This document shows positions 25,601 to 40,600 of a stretch of DNA of 64,000 bases, in pieces; position 1 is the first letter of the stretch, and every line of letters starts with the position of its first letter. The notes under the pieces were generated by a model, which saw only the letters and a list, made by a program, of their open reading frames with translations, did not search any database and had not been told where the DNA came from. The stretch is from Dromaius novaehollandiae (lineage: Eukaryota; Chordata; Aves; Casuariiformes; Dromaiidae), in assembly GCF_036370855.1 (NCBI RefSeq), contig NC_088130.1:66812941-66876940 (forward strand). The letters are read 5' to 3'. Position numbers and translations under genes: made by a program.

Positions 25601-28600
25601 CAGTCAGCAGGTTTTAACAGCCTGTAAGAGGACAAAGAACAACGTTTCCTTCCAAGTTTTAAACCTAAGAATTAATGATATTGCAGCCATAAGCGCATTT
25701 AAGCCTATCTAGAACTTGGTCGAAAAGAAACGAAGCTGGATCTCTACTCCTTCCTTTACTTAACATTAAAACACCTTAGCAAGCACTAGCTGTTGTTTCC
25801 ACAGTAACTTAGACTTTTGATATGATCTTCTAGAAGAGGAAACATCAAAGGCTTTTGCTGAGCAAAGCACAACATGAAGTTCCCCTGTGGTATTTTTAAT
25901 TCTTCCCCAAACAGTTGCAGTCGAAGTTAATGAGCTCAGGTTTTCCACATATAGCACCAGCACGAGCTTTCTGCATCAGACCATCCTCAGATTGCTCTAC
26001 CCAGTTGTTTCTCTCAAGCCAGGCACCCACAGTTTTGAGGGTTTAACCGGCTGTGTAAGGTGGCTTTGCTGTCTGCTCCCCACTTTGGCAATCAAATTAC
26101 TAGAACTATAAGCTACCTACATCAGTTAAGGTATTCTTTGAATTCCAAGAACACAGTGGGAATGCACATTTTCATAAAATGTTCTCTCTCAGCAAATATG
26201 AGCATTATCAACATCAAAATACAAAGATATTTATCAAGTTTACTAAATTTTAGCAATAATTTCAGCAGCCTGTAAATACAGTTGTTAGACATTGTAAATA
26301 CAAAGTATTACCAAACACCAAAGCTATCTACAGCCATCTATCATGTTGTTCCACCAGAATTATTATCTAATAAGACATTTTACAACAATACAGACCTCTA
26401 ACTTTGGGCACCCGACTACATACACTGGATTCAGATTTTGTTCAGAACTGCTGACATTCTGCATTGCGCAGCTATGGACATCAGACCTTTCAAGTACCAC
26501 ACTGAGTATTTAGCATATAACCCATCCCACCTAGTGGACATTCTGGAAAGTGAACCCCACACTGATTTAGGAATTTTGTAGTCATTTTAATTGAGCAAAA
26601 AATCCAGGCTGCCATTGAAATCAAGCTCCTGTGATTAAAAACTAACCAAAAGACAATAAGAGAAATGTTCAGGCAGAATTCCCTCTTGTGTTTCACCACG
26701 TCTATCAGTGTTGGTACTGGGGCATGGGCTGGAAGATGACATTTGTGATATTATGGAAGGACTGACCATTATATCCAGCAACCAGATTATAGCGACTATA
26801 CAACCACAGCCTTACTTAAAAGTCGGGGCACATTCAAAAGACTGGAGGTCTGTACCTTGGATTCACTTGCTCCAGCCATTTGCTAATGGTTTGCAGGATA
26901 TTCATTTCATTGGTAAGTGTCTGGTCAGTGTTTAGACATTGTAGCAGGTAGATATACAGGGTCAAGTAGCTTCCCAAAGACAGACACTCCTGCAGGAACT
27001 CCTCCATGGTAAGCTCAGGAACTTGGAGAGAGGCAAGGATAGGGCCCCAGCCTAAATCCTGGTGGTTAGGAGACTCTAAAAAGAAAGCAAAAGGACAGCA
27101 TAAACAGCATAAGTAAACAGTGCTTGGTAAAACCCAAGAACTAGAACTACCTTACTGTTTTCCTTTAAATTGCAAAATTCAAATTGTTTTAGCAGTGTTC
27201 CAGATAATCAGTTTGTGATGCCACTGTGATGGCTAGAGATAAAAAAAAATATCCACTATTGTAGTGTATCTCCTTCACAGAATCACAGAGTGATTGAGGT
27301 CGGAAGGGACCTCTGGAGATCATCTAGTCTAGCCCCCTGCTCAAGCAGGGTCACCTAAAGCACGTTGCACAGGATCACATCCAGGCAGGTTTTGAAGTTA
27401 TAAGGAGTCCCAGGTGATTCATATTTAATGGGCATCAAAATACTGATCAATGCTCTTGACACAAGTGGCAGAACAACACACCCTCCTACCTTCATTGAAG
27501 TAAGCTGTGATACAAGCTTCGGTCACCTCCGCCATGTGTCGGACAGAGGCCAGACTCTGGCATGCCGCCGTGAGAAGGGGCATCGCCAGTAATCCATGCA
27601 CTTTACTGTCAACCCACTTTCGCAGGCTTCCCCGCAACGACTCGGCTGTTGTAACACTAGAGTTGTTCATCATCGTCAGGGTTTCTGTAAAGAGACTGCT
27701 GAGGGCCATATGACGTGTTTGCAGATCCATATCTGAAAGTCAGAAATAAGGGAAATATGAACCATTTCAGTAAATAGAGGCTAGACCCTAGATGACCTGA
27801 ATTCAGTTTCATCACCAAACATTTCTTTAGGTCCTGGGAAAAGTCACTTTTTCATTACACACCTGCAATAAGACACTCGATTCCTAACAGCCTATTTCCT
27901 TGATGACTTAATTCATAATTTACAAAACAGCCAGACACAGCTGATAAGACTGTACAGCACCCAGTATATCTAAGCCTATTTTTCAATTAGGGACTTTCAG
28001 CCCTACTAAATTGAACAGTAAAGCATGTTTACAGTCTCCAAAAATATGTAGGTATAAAACTACAATTTAAAGCACAGCTCAGAGCTAAATAATCAAGTTT
28101 TTAACGATTCCATCTGAAATATGATCAGGTTGAGCCCTGAGATTTTGCAATCCCCTCACGTGTTTTAGACTACCTGCCAATCCCAGTGTTCAAATCCAGA
28201 ATCTTTTTTTGAAGCCATCTCTTGCCATTGTCTAAACGCATTAACATGGGCCATGCATAAGTGTCCTTGGAAACGCACACATTTCCTGCACTCAGCTCTT
28301 AAGTCTAATCACAGAGTAGAACTTGCCATGTATCAATGAAAAAACAGCATCACTATAAAAGAAAGCTTTCCAGCAGTGTCAGATTGTAGCAAGGGAAAAT
28401 TTCAATGACATATAAAGAGGAAAAAGAAAAAGCACAAAGAGGGATTGATTATTGGAAAAAAGTTGCCCAAAGTGGCTACGAAGTCTCCAAAGTGCCTCCA
28501 ACCCCCTTCAGGCCAAGCACAGAAGCTAAATCTGATGCACATCACCACTTTCCTGCCACAATTCATCAGGGCTCCTACTCCACTCCACAGCCTGGTTGCG

Positions 28601-31600
28601 CTGGGTGAACAAAGAATTCTTCTGACCAACTCTATGGCTGTCCTACAGAGCTTCCCCAAGCTGCAATACCAATAGCAAGAGACATTTCTCAGGGTCACAA
28701 ATTTTCAAATTGAAAATTTAGATGGGAAGTCATCTTTATTCTGCTAGTGCTTGGGGAGAAAGAGCTGTCTGCAGGCTCAGGAAGATGAGTTGCTAGAATC
28801 ACGGCAGGAATGCTATCTTGACAACACTAAAGCAAAAAAAAAAAAAAAAAAAGAAAGAAAGAAAAAAAACCCAACCTTCTAGTCCCAAAAGCTACAGTTT
28901 AATATGGGGAACACTTCTGTTCACTTTTGCTAGTACACTTGCGTGGGTCACGGACAGGAAGAGATAGGACTCCTAACAAGCACTTTGCCATAATACAACA
29001 AAATGACTGTTTTGACCCGAACACTTATTCTGCTTGGAGGAAGGTCAGAGTGGTAGTAGTATCAAAAAAACTAGGTCAATATAAACCCTGCAGGTGTGGA
29101 TATGCCATACTACTAATGTACATCAATATAACTTCCCTACTTCAGTACTGTAAGTTTTTTCTGATTATACAGTGTTTTAGAATCACTAGGAACTGAGAGG
29201 ATGTATTTGAAATTGTCTTTGGGGAGAGTGAGGGGGGAAACATTTAGAGCAAAGAACTCTGCCCCCAACAAACTTTGTATTTTAAAGGTTCTTCACGTTC
29301 AAACCAATGATTTGGGGAGAAAAATCTGTCTCTAACAGATCTAACACTCTTGGACTAGGAACACTGTATGCTGGCCAGTTTTACTTGCAACATAAAAATC
29401 GTTTTTTCTGTTGGCCCTAGCCCCCTTGATAGCTCTTGGGAGGATCATATTTTTGTTTTGTGCTCATATATTACCTAAAGCAACATGCCCTGCCCATAAG
29501 GGAGACATTATGGTAATGAAATTACATAGTCAATAGAAGTCCAAAAATTCACGTGCTAGAATGAAGGATCTTGACAGCTTTAAAACAATTTGTCACCTCA
29601 TTAATACAAACCTGGAGGATTAAAGATGATTATATCATCCAGCAGCTTAGACATTTCTTGCTCCAAAACTGCAAGAGTAATCTTTCCACTTTGTTCTAAG
29701 GTGCTAAGAAATTGAACCACTTGGTGAATGTATGCTCGGCATTTCAGCGTTGCATCCTGTTAATTAAAATTAAAATTAATTTAAAAAAAATCACGCCTAG
29801 TATTATTTCCATGATCTATATATGACATACAAAAGGCAGATCTTTCAAATGACCGAAACAGCTTGAGACACTGCAAAACCAATTCAACTTACAAGGTGGA
29901 TGTAACTGTCTGAAGATGCACCAAAGCCTGCCGAGATTTTTAGGAGCTTCGCTATCAGTTCAGCCGCCGCGTCCCTGGCAAGGATAACAGAAGGAGGATA
30001 GTGGCTGTTGCAGTAGCTGATGATGCTTTGATAAGATGAGATGCCCACAAGTTGCCAAGGAAGGGAGCTGGTCTGTCCAAGGAGATTAATTACTGGTGAC
30101 TCCTGAAGATTTAAAGACATGATTCTAAGTTCCACCTTCTTTGTTGTTTTAAATTAACATTTACAATATTGAATATTGGAAGTAAATTCAGACACCAAAA
30201 TTTAAAGTAGGCAGAGCAGAAAGCACACAGAAATAGATGATTGCTGGGATTCCAGCTGAAAGCCAGCTCCTCATGTAAGCAGCAAGCCAACACATGCATT
30301 TCACCTCTAGCAATCACATAACAGTATTCAGACTGCTGCAAGAGTCTTAACCAAGCCCTGCAGCCAAAGTGAGAGACATTAATGTCTGACATCTAAATAT
30401 ATAAAGGAGGGTCTCCATTTGTTTTGAACTTAAGAGGTAAAGTAACTTGAGTAGAGGTTAAAAAAGAAAAGTAAAAAACAAAGTTCACAGCAGAGCCAGG
30501 GACAGCTTTTTATGAATTATCTACCAACCTGGGGAACTCCTCAGTTACACTTTCTCATAAATAACATCCTAAACACTACCAACAGCAGCCTACAGCACCC
30601 ACAACTCACACAGGCAGTGCAAGTATGCAGATGCCTATCAAAAAGAAGCAGAGAGTCCAGCCTCAGCTACCACCATCCTCCTCTCAAGGGTTCTTCCAGA
30701 GACTGCAATACAGAAGGATATCACCCGGATGCTGAGAAGTATCAAATTACTTCAAATTATAGAATGAACAAATATTGGAATTGTGTTGACAGTCAACATA
30801 ACCTAAGTACTTTAAGGATCCAGAACTAACCCAAATGATGTTACATTAACAAGAACATTACACTGGTTACATCAAGTATTTCTTAAGTTGCATGTGCACT
30901 GGAATATAGGGCTCTGAAATAAGAGCCTGACATCTAGGTCAAGCTGTCACAGGAGCATCCTGGGAGGTAAAAGCAGAGTAACAGCATGACAGTTGAAACA
31001 CATTCCTGGAAGCTAGAAAGAAATTCTTAAGACTGACTCATACAATATACATATAGGTTTCTTTTGAAGCTCAAGAAGCTTCTTACAAGTAAAAATATTC
31101 AGGGCAAAAACAGCCTGCTACCCACAAACTTCAGAAATTTTCCTTAGCTGGAATATAATGTTGACCAAAGGCTGCAGGTGACATCTTGACATAGTATCAT
31201 TCAGTGTCTTGCAGGAAATGGAAGATAGAAGACACTGCATATGGAAGAAAGATATGAAATAGGACTTCTTGGAGATTTCCCAGCCCCTCTGGAAGCAGCG
31301 CACTGAATCGGACTGTATCATGCAAGATTTACCTACATAGAGCTCTTAACAAAAGCAGGGTTTGGAAAGTCCATTGTAACACCCAGCGTTTTTCTTTCCT
31401 ATTCCAACACTTCTTTTCTTTCTCAGGCAAATACTGAAATGCAACCATAAATGAGACAAGTGCTGAGGAATCGGAGATAATGAAATCCGTCTTCAGAGCA
31501 AGAGAAAGAAAACTTCACCAGTTTCAAGAGATGCAGTAAACTTTCCCCAATAACTCGTCACAAGCAGACATTGACAGGCTTCTTAAAGATGTATTTGGTC

Positions 31601-34600
31601 TTCAGGACATTATATCACTGTGACATGTCATCACAGTCTGTATGTCATACTGAGTTAGAAGGGGTGCATTTTATGGTAAGAAATAAATGTTTGCAGAAGC
31701 AGTTCTGAGGCCGGAATGACAGTTATAAATAACTTCCCAGAAAACATGTTAAAGCAGATGAATGGATATTTTCCTCCCAGACAGCTATAAAAGTATAAAG
31801 CCTGATTTCAACTATATCAGACTAGAGGAGAGACATTTCCAAGTTTATTGCTTTATAGTTCTGGGTGATTAGAGCTGGAAGCCTGCACCATATGGAGCCT
31901 GGCTTAGCTTTAGGTCCTTAACAAAAGGAACAGCTACCCTGATGCTGTAAGGGAAACAGATAAGGGTGGCATCAGACTAGCCACACTTAAAAGTGCAGGG
32001 ACAGATATAATAAGAGATGCATGTTCCTGCAGAGGGGAAAAGGCTACCACAGAACCTGGAACAACTCAGTTGATGAGTGGACATAAGACTCACTTGTGGA
32101 GCCTGGTAATATTACTATGAAGGGTACCATATTTAGCTATAAAAGGAAAAGCAATTGCACAATAGCTTTACATAATAGCTACAATTTTTAAACACTAATG
32201 AAATTAACCCTATGTATTTGTTCCTCCCCATACCCAGAGAGTCGCTTTGCAACTCCTGGAAACTGTCAGTACTTATTTGCTTACTCTTCAAACACAACTG
32301 GATCACAGCTCTTACAGAAACTTCTTAAAATGAATAGCGTCTCTTCCTTTCTCACCCAACTGATACAAAAAGCCTCACATAAAGATTTAAGTCTTAGCCA
32401 TCTCAGGAATACTACCATGCTCTACACTCACGGATAAAATGCTTCTTTGTTAATCATCTTACAAGCGAGGAAGAAGTCACAGCCTGTCTCCATGCCAGCA
32501 AAGTATTCTTCTCTTTCAAAGACAGACAGGTATGAACCTTTGCAAAACTCACCTCTTCGCCTATAAGCTGCTCCTCTTTTGCCAGCAGGACCATCATATA
32601 CAGCAAGCAGACAATCATGTTGCGAGTCTCAGGATGGGGGTTGGGATTCCAGGCATCAGAGAGGACACTGACCCAGTTTATTTCACATAAAACATAACCC
32701 AAGAATAAGAAACAACTCTTGGGGCTGCCCCTTTCAATCTAGCAAGGAAAAGGAAAAAAAGAAAGGCATATAAAACAAGTGTAAAACAAAAATAAATCCA
32801 TACTTTTCAGCTTCTTAACCAAACAAATCCACAGCAGCATTCTAGGTTCATTCTAGGAGTAGGCAGACACCATTTCTCCATCACTTTCACCCTTCACCAA
32901 AAAGTCACCCATGTAACCTTCTATCCTTCTCACACAACTGGTACCGCATGCCAAGCTACTGCAAACCAGAAAGAAATAAACTATTAAGTTTAGCTGCATA
33001 ATTGCAAACCATTTTTTTGTCGTTGTTGTTCAAAAAGGAAGACTAAGAAACTCCAAAACCTGTTTAGAACTGCATGAAGAACTTAGTCCATCATACCAGC
33101 ATGGCAATACGACGATCACAGCAGGACCAAGCTGATAACAAGCGCAATTATCTCCAAGAGGTGTAAATACCCAATGACAACAGGCTAGAAGCAAGCGTGT
33201 TGTGATCGCTGCCCACCGTCCCCGACTCCTAGTACTATCTATTGTTGCATCTTCCTCACTAATTAGCGCTGATCAAACTCTGGGCCTTTTATGGCAAGTT
33301 TACTGGGGGGTTGTTCTGGTTTTTCCCCCACTAAAGTATTAACACTGTATATCAACACCATGCAGAGACTGCAGCGTGAACAGTCAAGAACACTGAAGGA
33401 GCTTGAAGGGTTTTTAAACCGACAGCACGAGGTTTGTTCTTTTTCCTGCCACAGAAACCATATGAGTCTGTACAAGTCTTTATGCGACCGAGGCTTCGAT
33501 AATTACTGTCAGATCTATGCACCAGCAATACCAATTTATGGGCACGCAATTATCTGCCAAATTAGCCAGAGTACAAAATACGGAGCTAACGCTGCTTCTG
33601 AACTTACAAGCCAAATCTCTTCCAATTGTGAGAAGATGGGTAGTATCTGATGCGGTGTAACAGTCCATTCACACAAACCCAACTTACCAGAGTTTTGTGA
33701 ACAAATCTGAATCAGCCCCAAAAGGTGCTGGGGATAGATATGTTATGTAGGCTATGGCATGCTTTTAATATAATAGTCAGCAGCCTAAAATTTGATTCAC
33801 TGCATCACTGAGACTTCTCAGCCTCAGTTCTCAAACTGTTACAGCATTTCCCTACCTTGTAGAGTGCTATGAGAATAACATGGTAATAATAAAATATGAA
33901 CTTTAACTTCATACATATTAAATACATATAATAAATGAGACATTCAGATACAGCAGTGACAGACTATAAAGTCTGCCTTACAGCTTCCTACAACTTTGTA
34001 TAAGACCCAATAACACTCCTTCACAAATATAATGAATCACAAAATGAGCAGCTTGAATTCTGCAATAAACTTTAAAAGCTTACTAGTTAAAGAACGGTCT
34101 CCAGCCCTCCATTACTTCCAAGGACAACCAAGATTATGAGTTTAATTCAACACATACTAGGTACTCACTTTAAAGAACTCTTCCATAAGCATTCGGTCTG
34201 GATGCATTTCCTTCCATGGAAGCCTTCTAAATTCAGTATGAAAAGTATAGAGAATAAACTCTGGCATTTTGGGGGCTGTGCAACATTCACAGTAATGCAT
34301 TAGATGCAACCAGAGAGCCCCACGGTGGCCTGGCAACAGCTTATCTACATCAAAAGGAAACAGTCCAATTAACACCAGAAAAAATTGCAGGGAAGCTTGG
34401 TTACAGGAGAAAAGCACAGTTTTCAAGACAACAAGTGATAACTACAAGTTACAAAGTACATGAGCACTCCTTCCCAGTAGAACTTCACCACTTCTACAGA
34501 TTCTTTAAAAAGAATTAGTGAATCTTGACTTTTAGATGATGATGATATGTGGCAAGGGGGTATTTATTTATTTCTACAACATTAGTCTGAATCCCATTCA

Positions 34601-37600
34601 TCCCTAGAAGTTGTTGGCTGTTAAGCAGTATCTGTAAAATGAACTGGTGGGTATTTTCCATTCCTGTCTAGCTATGCATTAGACACACTACACAGTGTTA
34701 AATACAAGCTCAAAATGACTGAACCTACGGATTTTTATTACCCTTCCAGGCTCCCTGCTGAGACACATGCAGTGGGCACTGTTACATACTACTGCATATG
34801 TTCTACAGGCACTGACATGTGGCATTGCAGTCATGCACTTCTCACTAGAGCTCACTGTGTTTTGCTTTCCTTCATGTTAACTTTACCATCTGATATCTAT
34901 CTATCAACCACTTTCTCTGCCCATGCCACAGAAACAGTCGTCTTTTAAGGCTGAGATAAAGAAACATGCTGTTGGTACCACTGCGGTCATCATCATAGCT
35001 AAAAGTTCATAACAAATGGAAGAATCCCCTCTTGTCTCAAATCTCAGAAAACACGTTTTGATGAGCTAGAACAGAAAGCGTCACTAAAGAGAAACAGTGC
35101 GGACTTCACTCACCTTTAAAGCTCTCGTGCAAAAGCTCGATGCAGTTTGTAAACAAACAGACCATGCTGGATGCCACAGCAGTGTCACTCTCTAACCAAG
35201 GGTAGCAGGGCGGGTTACTTGAGAAAACAGAGGAAGCAAAGCAATATAAATTTCAGTGCTGACTTAGCAGCTTAAATGCTTCGATAATTTAAATACTGTA
35301 AATCATAATAGACCAATATAGTACAGGATATCAGCAGTCCTTTTAAAGTCAACTCTTTAGGACTATCTCTTTATTCCTTAAAATAGGAAGACACTTTAAT
35401 GTCACAGTGAAGGTCCTCAGTACCATTTAAGCAAAGATTGCTTATTGATATTTCATAATTGAATTACAGTTCAAAATGCAGGAATTTCTGAATGTCAGTA
35501 CATATCACCAGCAGTCAACCTTCTAATTAAATGCTGGAGATGCATTCACAGCTCAAAAGGCATTTGTCTTTGGAAGAAGGTTGAATTTAAGCGTATAACG
35601 CAAGAAATAACTCTTCTACTGAAAAGAGAGGCAAGGAAGATGACTGCCAGTAGACCATCATAGGAAAGATTTGGCCAGATGTCTCTTTACACACTACTGG
35701 CATTTGAGGTTGTACTTGTTTGGCTATTTGGGGAGGGTTTTTGCTTCCCCCCCCGCCCCCCCTTCAAACTAGGAGTTACCCATATTGTGGAAGCTTTAGA
35801 AACAAAGACAAAAACAAAACAAAAAAACAACAAAAAAACCATATTTTAATGCATTTCTAGAACTAACTGCAATCCATTTTCTTCCTCACCTCCACTTCTC
35901 AAGCAGTAATTGGTTATATTTCTTGTACCTAAAACAATTATTCTACAAGTCATGGAAAATTGACTTAAGCAACACATGATTTAGTTCCATAACCATTAAG
36001 AATATGACATACGTAATAGCTATTTAAATGAAGGGCTACAATACAATCATGAGTTGGAACAAAAAAAAAATCAGGTGACAAAGAAATCCATTTCTTAGCC
36101 ACAGCTAAGAAGTAAGCCCTTACTTTAGCAAAAATTGATTTAATTTCGAAGTGCAACAGTACATACCTTGCATCTTCCTTATCTAAGATCAGTATCCATG
36201 GTTTAAAGAGTCCAACAATGACTGAATACAAGGACTGTAATGCTAGAAAAAAAAACAAAGCATAAACATTAGTTTAAAGTTAGCAACAGCGTCCAAATCA
36301 CACTTTTCCAAACTCAGATAAAACGACCTTTGCTTATGCCAACATTAAATCAGTTCTGCAGGGTCAAGTAAAAAATTAAAGTACAATATGATTGTTATTA
36401 ACTTTAGTTAATAAAACAATTGTTTTAACTTTAGATAAAAACAATAATGAGCATTTTGCATTGTTCACGTCAACACATCTTTCAGATTGTGGAGGTTATT
36501 ATTCACATTTTAAAGCTCCATATACTAAAAAGAAAAGGTGTTTAGGCTATTTTCTCCAAACCAAAAATCAAACCACAATAAAATTTGGTAGGCCCTTGTT
36601 CCCCAACTTATGCTCAGGGCAAAAGATCACATTTTTCTTTGAAGAATTTTGAAAGCAAGTTCTGGATCAGAAAGTGAAAACAAGCTTCCTACAAGAAACA
36701 AAGATGAAAAAGGAGAAAGTGCCACATAGCCATAAGGTAGCACCAACATATCCTGTCCGTATTTTAATGGACTCATCACTGTACAAATACAGAGCAACCA
36801 GACTTTTCTGAAGGCTGGCTAAATACAGCCACTGCCCTTCCTAGCGCTGCAGCTCCCAGGGTCTCCCAGTGCCGAGATGTTAGCAAACTCTTTAGGATGC
36901 CGCTGACATTGTTGCAGAAACCCTCAGAGTTAGGATTTTATTGTATATTTAAAAGAAACTATCTTCAACAGAAAAAATTAAGAACAGGATGAATTTCTCT
37001 AAGTCATTAGCTTTTAAGACACTTTACCTGCTAGAATTCTGTTACTGCCAACAGGCTCCTGGGCTAAACTAACAACTTCAGTGTCGATAAGCCGTTCGGT
37101 AAGATACTCCAGAAACGTATTGACTTCAGCCACGTAAGGACTCCACTTTGAAAACAGGCCAAAGGTCCCGAAGTCCACCGAAGTCAGCCGGAGTTTGCAA
37201 AAAGAGGTGGAAAGCCATTCTATCGTCTCTCTAATCTGTGAAAAGCAGAAAGTTATTAACGAGCTAAAGAAAGCCTGCATGGCTGCATTATTCGTCCCTG
37301 GCAGGCATCTGTTTCAGCTGCAAAATGTAGTTAATCAACCAGAGAGGTGCCCACCTGCTCTGCAGAGAGCAGAGCTTCTGCAGCATCCCGCAATACAGGA
37401 CTTCTGGTAGAATCACTCTTCTTGAAGCTTCCCTGTTCAGTCACTGAGGAGCCACAGCCCAAAGCTTTCAGTGATGCCTTCCAGCAGTCAGGGCTCAGAA
37501 GCTGCTCCGAAGAGCCTTATGAGAAAGAGAAAATAATGTACTTATGAAAGTCGTGATAAGGATATTAATTCTTTTCTCAATATGAGTTAGAGAAGCCTGA

Positions 37601-40600
37601 AATAGGAGCTACCTACTACAAAAAAAATTAGTTAAGGCAATAGTTTGAAAATCCCAAGTTTAAGGGCAAGAGACATCTAAATCCCAAACACAGGTAATGT
37701 AGATGCCAAAAATGAATGTTAAATACTTTCTTCTTGGACAGTTTCCCAAGCACTTAATACATCCCTGGCTACAAAAGCATATTAAGAGATAGTTGCTGCT
37801 CGTCACACAGTTTGACAGAAAGGAAGTATTGTTGCTCCCATTTTAGAGGCACAGCAGATTATAGGCAGAATCTAATGTCAAACAGATAGTGTACAGCAGA
37901 CTTCAGTATCAGTCCCAGGTCTTCACAATTCTTGGTTTGACAGTGAAGACTGCTCAAGAACAGGGATATTGCATTGCAGATAGTGGAATAATTATCCAGT
38001 GCTTCCATTAATAGAAAGCTCCTCTTTGCCCTTCTCCTGTAACATGGGCTGAAAAAAATCTGTCATCACCAACATGTGTACTTTGGTCTGCAGGAGAATG
38101 CTGCTTTCTAGCAAAGCTAAATTATGTCTAATAAAAACATATCACATAGCACGCACACAAAAGAAACCTAAGGGGAAAAAAAAGGGAAAAAAATCATTCT
38201 GTGTTTGTTGCTGTCCAACTTTTCTGGCCTAAAAAATACAAACTGCATGCAACAAAGTTCTGTATGAAAGCTGGAACACACTGATTCAAATACTCACTTT
38301 GCACGAACAATCTTAAAAAATCACTATAGTGATCAGGGAACTGATACTGCAGAAGTTTAGTCCAATGCTTGCAGAAGATATTAAATGGCATTAAAATATC
38401 TTCTTCAGGTTCAAGGCCACATGCATTGAGAGCCAAGTGAATAGATTCCAGAAGCCTGGTACGTTCAGATAAAGGCGGCTTAGTAATGCTTAACCATTGT
38501 GTAAGGTCAAACTAGAACAGAGGACAGGAAGCATTTATAAGTAGAAGCTTTAGCATTTAAAATAACAGCCATGATATTTCAAAAAGACAGGGGGGAAGAA
38601 ATTGTTAGGGGGAATTTTTTTTTTTTTTTTTTTTTCTTTAAATTCAAGACAGGCCTGATATATTTGCGTTTCATCATCTCTAGCTCAGAATCAAGGTAAC
38701 CCTCTCTAAGGGGATATCTAGTATATATTTTCAGCCTATTACACAAGTTCCTGGCTTCATGAAACAACCCTTTATCTGTTTTCTAATTCAGGAAATGCAT
38801 GCAAATTTGCACATTTTAGTACCACTGCCAAACCTTAATACTTGCAAGCTGGACTAATCTGCATAGTCCATAAATTCAGGTAGCACGGCGAGGCCTTTGC
38901 AGACTCTAGCTGCCTGTTCAGACCCAGGTCAGCAGTGACAACATTGATTTTTGACACTAAGGACAGCTCAAAGGCCTGAGCAAACTGAATCACCTGCTAC
39001 TCGCAGCTGCCAAACCCTATCTCTATATAACCAATGAAGTGAACCCGCACGATATCAAAGTATATACTAACTTCACTGATAATACACGGAGCCAGTATCA
39101 GGCAGCCCTGAAACAAGAGATGTGCAAATTGTTTGCTCTAACATTGGTATTTTTTTCAAAGATTGCATGTGTGGCACCAACGTCCTTCCCACCTAACAGA
39201 CGTGACAGATTCAGCCATCATTCCCACTTATTTTTAACACAACCGGGATTGACTGGCTTTTGTGAAGATTGCCTCTGCAGAGATATCAGAGGGAAGAAGC
39301 CATCAAGAGCCTCCGTATTCTCATATCAAGAGTAAGGGCACACCGAAGAGGCAGCCCAAGGAAGCTCACCCTGATGCTATCTGGACTAGGAAAGGGTAGT
39401 TGAAGGTCTTGCCCCCAGCCCCTCCTCAGCTTAAATACAAGCACCACTCAGATGAGCACCACAGATACAAATCTGGTACTTTAAAATAACTCTGATGACT
39501 GGTTCTGTAGATCTTTCTTCCTGAGCCTAAAGTCATAGTCTTTAGGCATATGGCACCCACATAAGCAACCCACAAACCAGCAAAACAGATAGCATTCATG
39601 AGTATTTTACCTTTGTCAGCAGCATGAAGACAACGTCACTGTTCTCCTCACTCAGAAAGGCCACGACTTTCTCATATAAAGTCACAAACTCATTGGGAGA
39701 GGCAACAGGAGTGAAGTAAGGAGAGAGGAGAGTACAGAGCCGACGATTCTGGAGAATCGTCTGGAGGAGACGCTTGCACTCGGATTTGGTCCCACTGATA
39801 AACACCTGAGAAATCAGGAACAGAGAGAAAAATGGCCCGGCATGAATCTACTGGAAAAACCCCTCTTAAAGCTTTTTTTCTGGACGAACACATTTCCACC
39901 CCTCACTTCCCCCAAAACAGCTTTTTCAAAAATAAAAGACAATTAAATACTTCTACTCCACAAAATCTAACTGTAAAATAAATGTGTTTACCTAGAACGC
40001 TTAAGAACAGCACTTGTGGCCACAGAAATACCTAAGAAAGCCAATTTTTCTCATGGGTTAACAAAAGAAAATGAATCCATTTTTCAGCAGCACTGGCTGA
40101 CTTTTGTAAAAATTTAAACACACTATGGACATAAGGACAGTTGTACATGGAAACAAAGAGCATCTAAGGGATCAAAACAACTATTTGGGCACAAAGTAGA
40201 GGCTAATGTTTTTTTTTGTTTTTGTTTTTTTTTGCCAGAGCACTCATGGAACAAGTGCAAACACAGCAACCAACAGGCACTTCTGTTGTCTACCAGCCCA
40301 CTTCTGGCTAACTCATGACACAGAGAACATTGCAAGGCTTTGTAACGGAGGTGACTAACCACACGCAGAGGCTGACGACACATACGCCAGCTAGGAAATA
40401 ATCAGTAACAGCAAACTACACACCAAAACTCTCTTTTAAGCACTGCAACTACCCAAAATTTAAGTACCACGCAGAGGATCCAGCCTACTTCGGCATTTAA
40501 CTAACACACTCAGTGTTTACTGGTGCTAAGTAGGCATCTCAGAGCAGCAGGTTTTATTTTGCATATATGCAAGCTTAAACTCTTCTATAAGCTATGCATG

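Noticed and set aside
25147-25635. 162-codon - strand open frame across EPG5 exon 31.
   Set aside because: It is out of frame with the EPG5 protein; the true frame reads [11 protein letters not shown] and joins both neighbours.
31118-31321. Coding-looking - strand frames in the intron between EPG5 exons 26 and 27, one hydrophobic with a stop after about 38 codons.
   Set aside because: Exons 26 and 27 join directly in phase 0 and the known protein has no room for an insert. The better-looking frame has an early stop and no good donor.
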